Origin: Pseudomonadota bacterium
Lineage (GTDB): Bacteria; Pseudomonadota; Alphaproteobacteria; Rhizobiales; Xanthobacteraceae
Assembly: GCA_963204905.1 (NCBI GenBank)
Contig: CAUJJN010000110.1
Location: 1-45,648, forward strand
Reading direction: 5' to 3'
DNA: 45,648 nt
The position numbers and the translations under genes were made by a program. Positions 42,529-45,648 of the stretch are shown piece by piece; position 1 is the stretch's first letter, and each line of letters starts with the position of its first letter. The notes below the pieces were generated by a model. It saw only the letters and a program-made list of their open reading frames with translations. It had not been told where the DNA came from and made no database searches.

Positions 42529-43794
42529 ATGCGCCATTTCGACTATCGCGACGGCGTGCTGCACGCCGAGGCCGTCAACCTGTCCGCGGTCGCGGACGCG
42601 GTCGGAACACCGTTCTATTGTTACTCGACCGCGACGCTGGAGCGCCATTACCGCGTCTTTACCGAAGCCTTCGCCGGCACTGACCATCTGGTCTGCTATG
42701 CGATGAAGGCCAACTCGAACCAGTCGGTGCTCCGCACGCTGGCGAAGCTTGGCGCCGGCGCCGACGTGGTGTCCGGCGGCGAACTCAAGCGCGCATTGGC
42801 GGCGGGCATTCCGGCCGACAAGATTTTGTTTTCCGGCGTCGGCAAGACGGCGGACGAATTGCGGCTCGCGGTGTCGCACGGCATCCGCTGCATCAATATC
42901 GAATCCGAACCCGAGCTGGAGTTGCTGTCGCAGATCGCCGCGCAGATGGAGCGCACCGCGCACATCTCGATCCGCGTCAATCCGGATGTCGATTCCGGAA
43001 CCCACGCGAAAATCTCCACCGGCAAGTCCGAGAACAAGTTCGGCATTCCGATCGCGCGCGCGCGCGAGGTCTACGCCAAGGCGGCGACGCTGCCCGGCAT
43101 CGCGGTCAGCGGCGTCGACATGCACATCGGCAGCCAGATCACCGATCTCGCCCCGATGGAGGCGGCGTTCCGCTTGCTCGCGGAGTTCGTCACCGTCCTG
43201 CGTGGCGATGGCCACACCATCACCCATGTCGATTTCGGCGGCGGGCTTGGCGTGCCCTATTACGAGGATCGCGCCGCGCCGCCGGAGCCGTTGGCTTATG
43301 CGGCGATGGTCAAGCGCGTGACGCACAATCTCGGCTGCACGCTGATGTTCGAGCCGGGCCGCATGATCGTCGGCAATGCCGGGATTCTGGTGACGCGCGT
43401 GATCTATGTGAAGCGTGGCGACGCGCGCAACTTTGTCATCATCGACGCCGCGATGAACGACCTGATCCGCCCGACCTTGTACGAGGCCTATCACCAGATC
43501 ATGCCGGTGCGCGCCGCGGCGCCCGACGCGCCGGTGCTGGTGGCGGACGTGGTCGGCCCGGTCTGCGAGACCGGTGATTATCTGGCGCTCGGCCGCACCC
43601 TGCCGGAGCCGCAGGCGGGCGATCTGCTGGCGATCATGACTGCCGGCGCCTATGGCGCCGTGCAGGCCGGCACCTACAACACCCGGCCGCTGGTGCCCGA
43701 GGTGCTGGTGAAGGACGATCAGTATGCCGTGGTCCGCCCGCGCATCGATGTCGATCAGCTGATCGCGATGGACAAGCCCGCCCCCTGGTTGTGA
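42529..43794 (+). CDS. lysA: Diaminopimelate decarboxylase
   Basis: PLP enzyme giving lysine from meso-diaminopimelate. The PLP-binding Lys60 is in CYAMKANS, the glycine loop GGGLGVPY binds the cofactor phosphate, FEPGR carries the substrate Arg, and CETGD (Cys346, Glu347) is the cross-subunit active-site motif. Length 421 aa is standard. It starts 6 bases after lptM. The start ATG lacks a good ribosome site, suggesting coupling to the upstream gene. Confidence 0.95.
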   Translation: MRHFDYRDGVLHAEAVNLSAVADAVGTPFYCYSTATLERHYRVFTEAFAGTDHLVCYAMKANSNQSVLRTLAKLGAGADVVSGGELKRALAAGIPADKILFSGVGKTADELRLAVSHGIRCINIESEPELELLSQIAAQMERTAHISIRVNPDVDSGTHAKISTGKSENKFGIPIARAREVYAKAATLPGIAVSGVDMHIGSQITDLAPMEAAFRLLAEFVTVLRGDGHTITHVDFGGGLGVPYYEDRAAPPEPLAYAAMVKRVTHNLGCTLMFEPGRMIVGNAGILVTRVIYVKRGDARNFVIIDAAMNDLIRPTLYEAYHQIMPVRAAAPDAPVLVADVVGPVCETGDYLALGRTLPEPQAGDLLAIMTAGAYGAVQAGTYNTRPLVPEVLVKDDQYAVVRPRIDVDQLIAMDKPAPWL

Positions 43795-43922
43795 TAGGGA
43801 CCCGGGTTCGTCACCTCTGCGGGGGATGCAGGTTTGGCGGCCGCGCCCCGCGCGGGCCGTGCCTCATTGCCGCCGTTGTGCTAGGATGCTCTCGCTTTCT
43901 TCGAAGTTCGCCGGAGAGCTGA

Positions 43923-45648
43923 TTGAGCGCCACCGCACCTGATCCGTCCGATCCGCTTCGCGAGGCCGCGACGTCCGCGCCGCCGCCCGCGAGCGCCGTG
44001 TTGGAACAGGCGGTGCGCCGCGCGACCTGGGCGCTGGCCTGGGAGCGTGGCTGGCCCCACGCGGCCCGCATTCTCTGTGTCGTCGGCCTGTTCCTCGCGG
44101 TCTCCTGGGCCGGCCTGTGGCTGGCGCTACCGTTTGTCGCACGCATTGTTGGATTGGCCCTGTTCTCGGTGCTCGGTCTCGCGGCGCTGGTGCCGCTGAT
44201 CCGGTTCCGCTGGCCGCGCCGCGACGAGGCCTTGCGTCGGCTCGATCATGGCAGCGGCATCCGTCATCGCCCGGTGACGGCGTTGGCCGATACGGTGTCG
44301 TCGCAGGACCCGGTCGCGCTGGCGCTGTGGCAGGCGCAGCGGCAACGCACACTGGCTTCGCTGAAGCGGATTCGCGCCGGCCTGCCGTCGCCGCGCCTGG
44401 CGCTGCATGATCCGTGGGCCGTGCGCGCCTTGGTGGTTTTGCTGATGCTCGCCACTTATGTCGCCGCCGGCGGTGACCACATGGCGCGGGTCGCGGCGGC
44501 GTTCGACTGGAACGGCGTGCTCGCGCCGGCCAATGTCCGCGTCGATGCCTGGGTGACGCCGCCATCCTACACCGGCAAGCCACCGGTCATTCTCTCCGCC
44601 GCCAACAAGGATGCCGCCAGCGGGGATGGCGCGCCGCTATCCGTTCCGGTGGGCAGCACCTTGCTGGTCCGCTCCAGCGGCGGAAATCTCGATGTCGCCA
44701 TCGCCGGAGGTGTCACCGAAGCGCCGCCGGCCACTGATGCGCCCCAAGGCACCAGCGAACGTCATTTCACCATCGCCGGGGACGGCACCGCGCAGGTTCG
44801 TTCGCCCGCAGGGCAGCCACGTTGGGCCTTTACAGCGGTGCCTGACCGGCCGCCGACCATCTCGCTTGTCAAGGATCCGGAACGGCAGGCTCGCGGCTCG
44901 CTGCAATTGACCTATCAGATCGACGACGACTATGGCGTCACCGAAGCCCATGCCAGTTTTGCCGCGCGTGCGGACGATCCGCCGGCCGGCGGCGGCGGCG
45001 GCGAGGCGATGGCGGCGCGGCCGCTGTTCGCTCTGCCGCAGCTGGCGCTCGCGCTGCCGAACGCGCGCACCCGCAAGGGCATCGGCCAGACCGTCAAGGA
45101 TTTCGGCGAAGATCCTTACGCCGGAGCCGAAATGACGATGACGCTGACGGCGCGCGACGAGGCCGGCAACGAGGGCCGCAGCGAAGCCTATGCGGTGCGG
45201 CTGCCGGAGCGGGTGTTCACGAAGCCGTTGGCGCGGGCCTTGATCGAACAGCGGCGCAATCTGGCGCTGGATGCCAATCAAGGGCCGCTGGTGGACGTGG
45301 CGTTGAAAGCTTTGCTGATCGCGCCGGAAGCCTTCATGCCTGACGCGGGTCAGTATCTCGGCCTGCGGGCGGTGACGCGGCAGGCAGAGCGCGCGCGCAC
45401 CGATGATGCGTTGCGCGAAGTGGTGGCCAGCCTGTGGGCGCTCGCGGTGTCGATTGAGGACAGCGACATCACCGATGTCGACAAGGCGCTGCGCGCCGCG
45501 CAGGAGGCCTTGAAGCAGGCTCTGGAGCGCGGTGCCAGCGACGAGGAGATCAAGAAGCTCACGGAAAATCTGCGCGCGGCGCTCGACAAGTTTTTGCAAC
45601 AACTCGCCGAGCGGCTGCGCAACAATCCGCAGCAACTTGCGCGTCCGC
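43923..45648 (+). CDS. DUF4175/TIGR02302-family membrane protein, cut by the window edge
   Basis: Only the first about 575 codons are inside the window and there is no stop. The start is TTG 43923, with GGAG (43913-43916) 6 bases before it. Near the N-terminus are two hydrophobic pairs (ILCVVGLFLAVSWAGLWLAL, then LALFSVLGLAALVPLI), and a third membrane segment follows at about residue 170. After that comes a long periplasmic part with VTPPSYTGKPPV and YQIDDDYGVTEAHA, and a coiled-coil-like Ala/Leu/Glu/Gln-rich stretch near the right edge. These are features of the DUF4175 (TIGR02302) proteins of alphaproteobacteria, of unknown function. Confidence 0.8.
   Translation, partial: MSATAPDPSDPLREAATSAPPPASAVLEQAVRRATWALAWERGWPHAARILCVVGLFLAVSWAGLWLALPFVARIVGLALFSVLGLAALVPLIRFRWPRRDEALRRLDHGSGIRHRPVTALADTVSSQDPVALALWQAQRQRTLASLKRIRAGLPSPRLALHDPWAVRALVVLLMLATYVAAGGDHMARVAAAFDWNGVLAPANVRVDAWVTPPSYTGKPPVILSAANKDAASGDGAPLSVPVGSTLLVRSSGGNLDVAIAGGVTEAPPATDAPQGTSERHFTIAGDGTAQVRSPAGQPRWAFTAVPDRPPTISLVKDPERQARGSLQLTYQIDDDYGVTEAHASFAARADDPPAGGGGGEAMAARPLFALPQLALALPNARTRKGIGQTVKDFGEDPYAGAEMTMTLTARDEAGNEGRSEAYAVRLPERVFTKPLARALIEQRRNLALDANQGPLVDVALKALLIAPEAFMPDAGQYLGLRAVTRQAERARTDDALREVVASLWALAVSIEDSDITDVDKALRAAQEALKQALERGASDEEIKKLTENLRAALDKFLQQLAERLRNNPQQLARP

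Noticed and set aside
42265-43494. Minus-strand open frame of 409 codons opposite lysA
   Set aside because: lysA has all its catalytic motifs on the plus strand, and the opposite frame is Arg/Asp-rich without recognisable motifs.
43830-43860. GC-rich inverted repeat after lysA as a terminator
   Set aside because: The arms (GGCCGCGC and GCGCGGGCC) pair only with a bulge and no T run follows, so the evidence is too thin.
44637-45635. Minus-strand open frame of 332 codons near the right edge
   Set aside because: It is opposite the DUF4175-like gene, whose TTG start has a GGAG site and whose membrane and periplasmic features are recognisable.

Overview
The window looks like chromosome of a high-GC alphaproteobacterium of the Bradyrhizobium/Rhodopseudomonas/Afipia group (Nitrobacteraceae). 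The reasons are a TlpA resembling the Bradyrhizobium thioredoxin-like protein as I remember it, two copies of a TCATTGCGAG...AAGCAATCCAG hairpin repeat of the kind scattered through these genomes, the ArsR/SRPBCC operon style, and the argH-lptM-lysA block. The genus cannot be fixed from this sequence alone. No tRNA, rRNA, CRISPR array or insertion sequence was seen.

Region 1 (1-21145) is a catabolic island for an aromatic acid. It starts with a fused flavin monooxygenase/Old Yellow Enzyme protein of the 2-aminobenzoyl-CoA (or salicylyl-CoA) type. A 650-base gap follows, holding only a possible decayed nitrilase tail. Next come a two-subunit Rieske dioxygenase, a PaaG-like crotonase and an SDR (3068-6491), an alpha/beta hydrolase, the dioxygenase ferredoxin reductase, a TetR regulator, a PaaK-like CoA ligase, and a long operon (11034-21145). 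That operon encodes a branched-chain-type ABC importer with a fused permease-ATPase, a GlcD-like 2-hydroxyacid oxidase, a fused indolepyruvate:ferredoxin oxidoreductase-type enzyme and a YciI-like protein. Four near-identical CGATCG-centred sites lie at the Rieske, reductase/hydrolase, TetR and ligase/transporter promoters, so one TetR protein probably controls the whole set. My reading is uptake, CoA activation or oxygenation, oxidation of a 2-hydroxy acid to a 2-oxo acid, oxidative decarboxylation to an aryl-CoA, then dearomatisation and beta-oxidation-like steps. Indole-3-acetate through 2-aminophenylglyoxylate and anthraniloyl-CoA is one attractive candidate substrate route. This is an inference.

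Region 2 (21238-25282) is a copper-handling cluster: a His/Cys-rich exported protein, a small lipoprotein, a TolC-like lipoprotein, a Tat-exported multicopper oxidase and a CusF-like protein in which the usual Trp ligand is Met. No pump gene is present in the window.

Region 3 (25350-36659) is mainly housekeeping: recQ, an HNH protein, a DUF2855 protein, an AlkA-type glycosylase, gluQ, a soluble hybrid histidine kinase, a BrkB-like membrane protein, a HIG1-like small membrane protein, a cobalamin adenosyltransferase, etfBA and a 3-hydroxybutyryl-CoA dehydrogenase.

Region 4 (36689-45648) has the two hairpin repeats, a YjfB-like peptide and a six-gene minus-strand operon (ArsR, SRPBCC, DUF899, DUF1428, VOC, VOC) whose first start codon lies inside a palindrome. 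It continues with tlpA, argH, lptM, lysA and a DUF4175 protein cut by the right edge.
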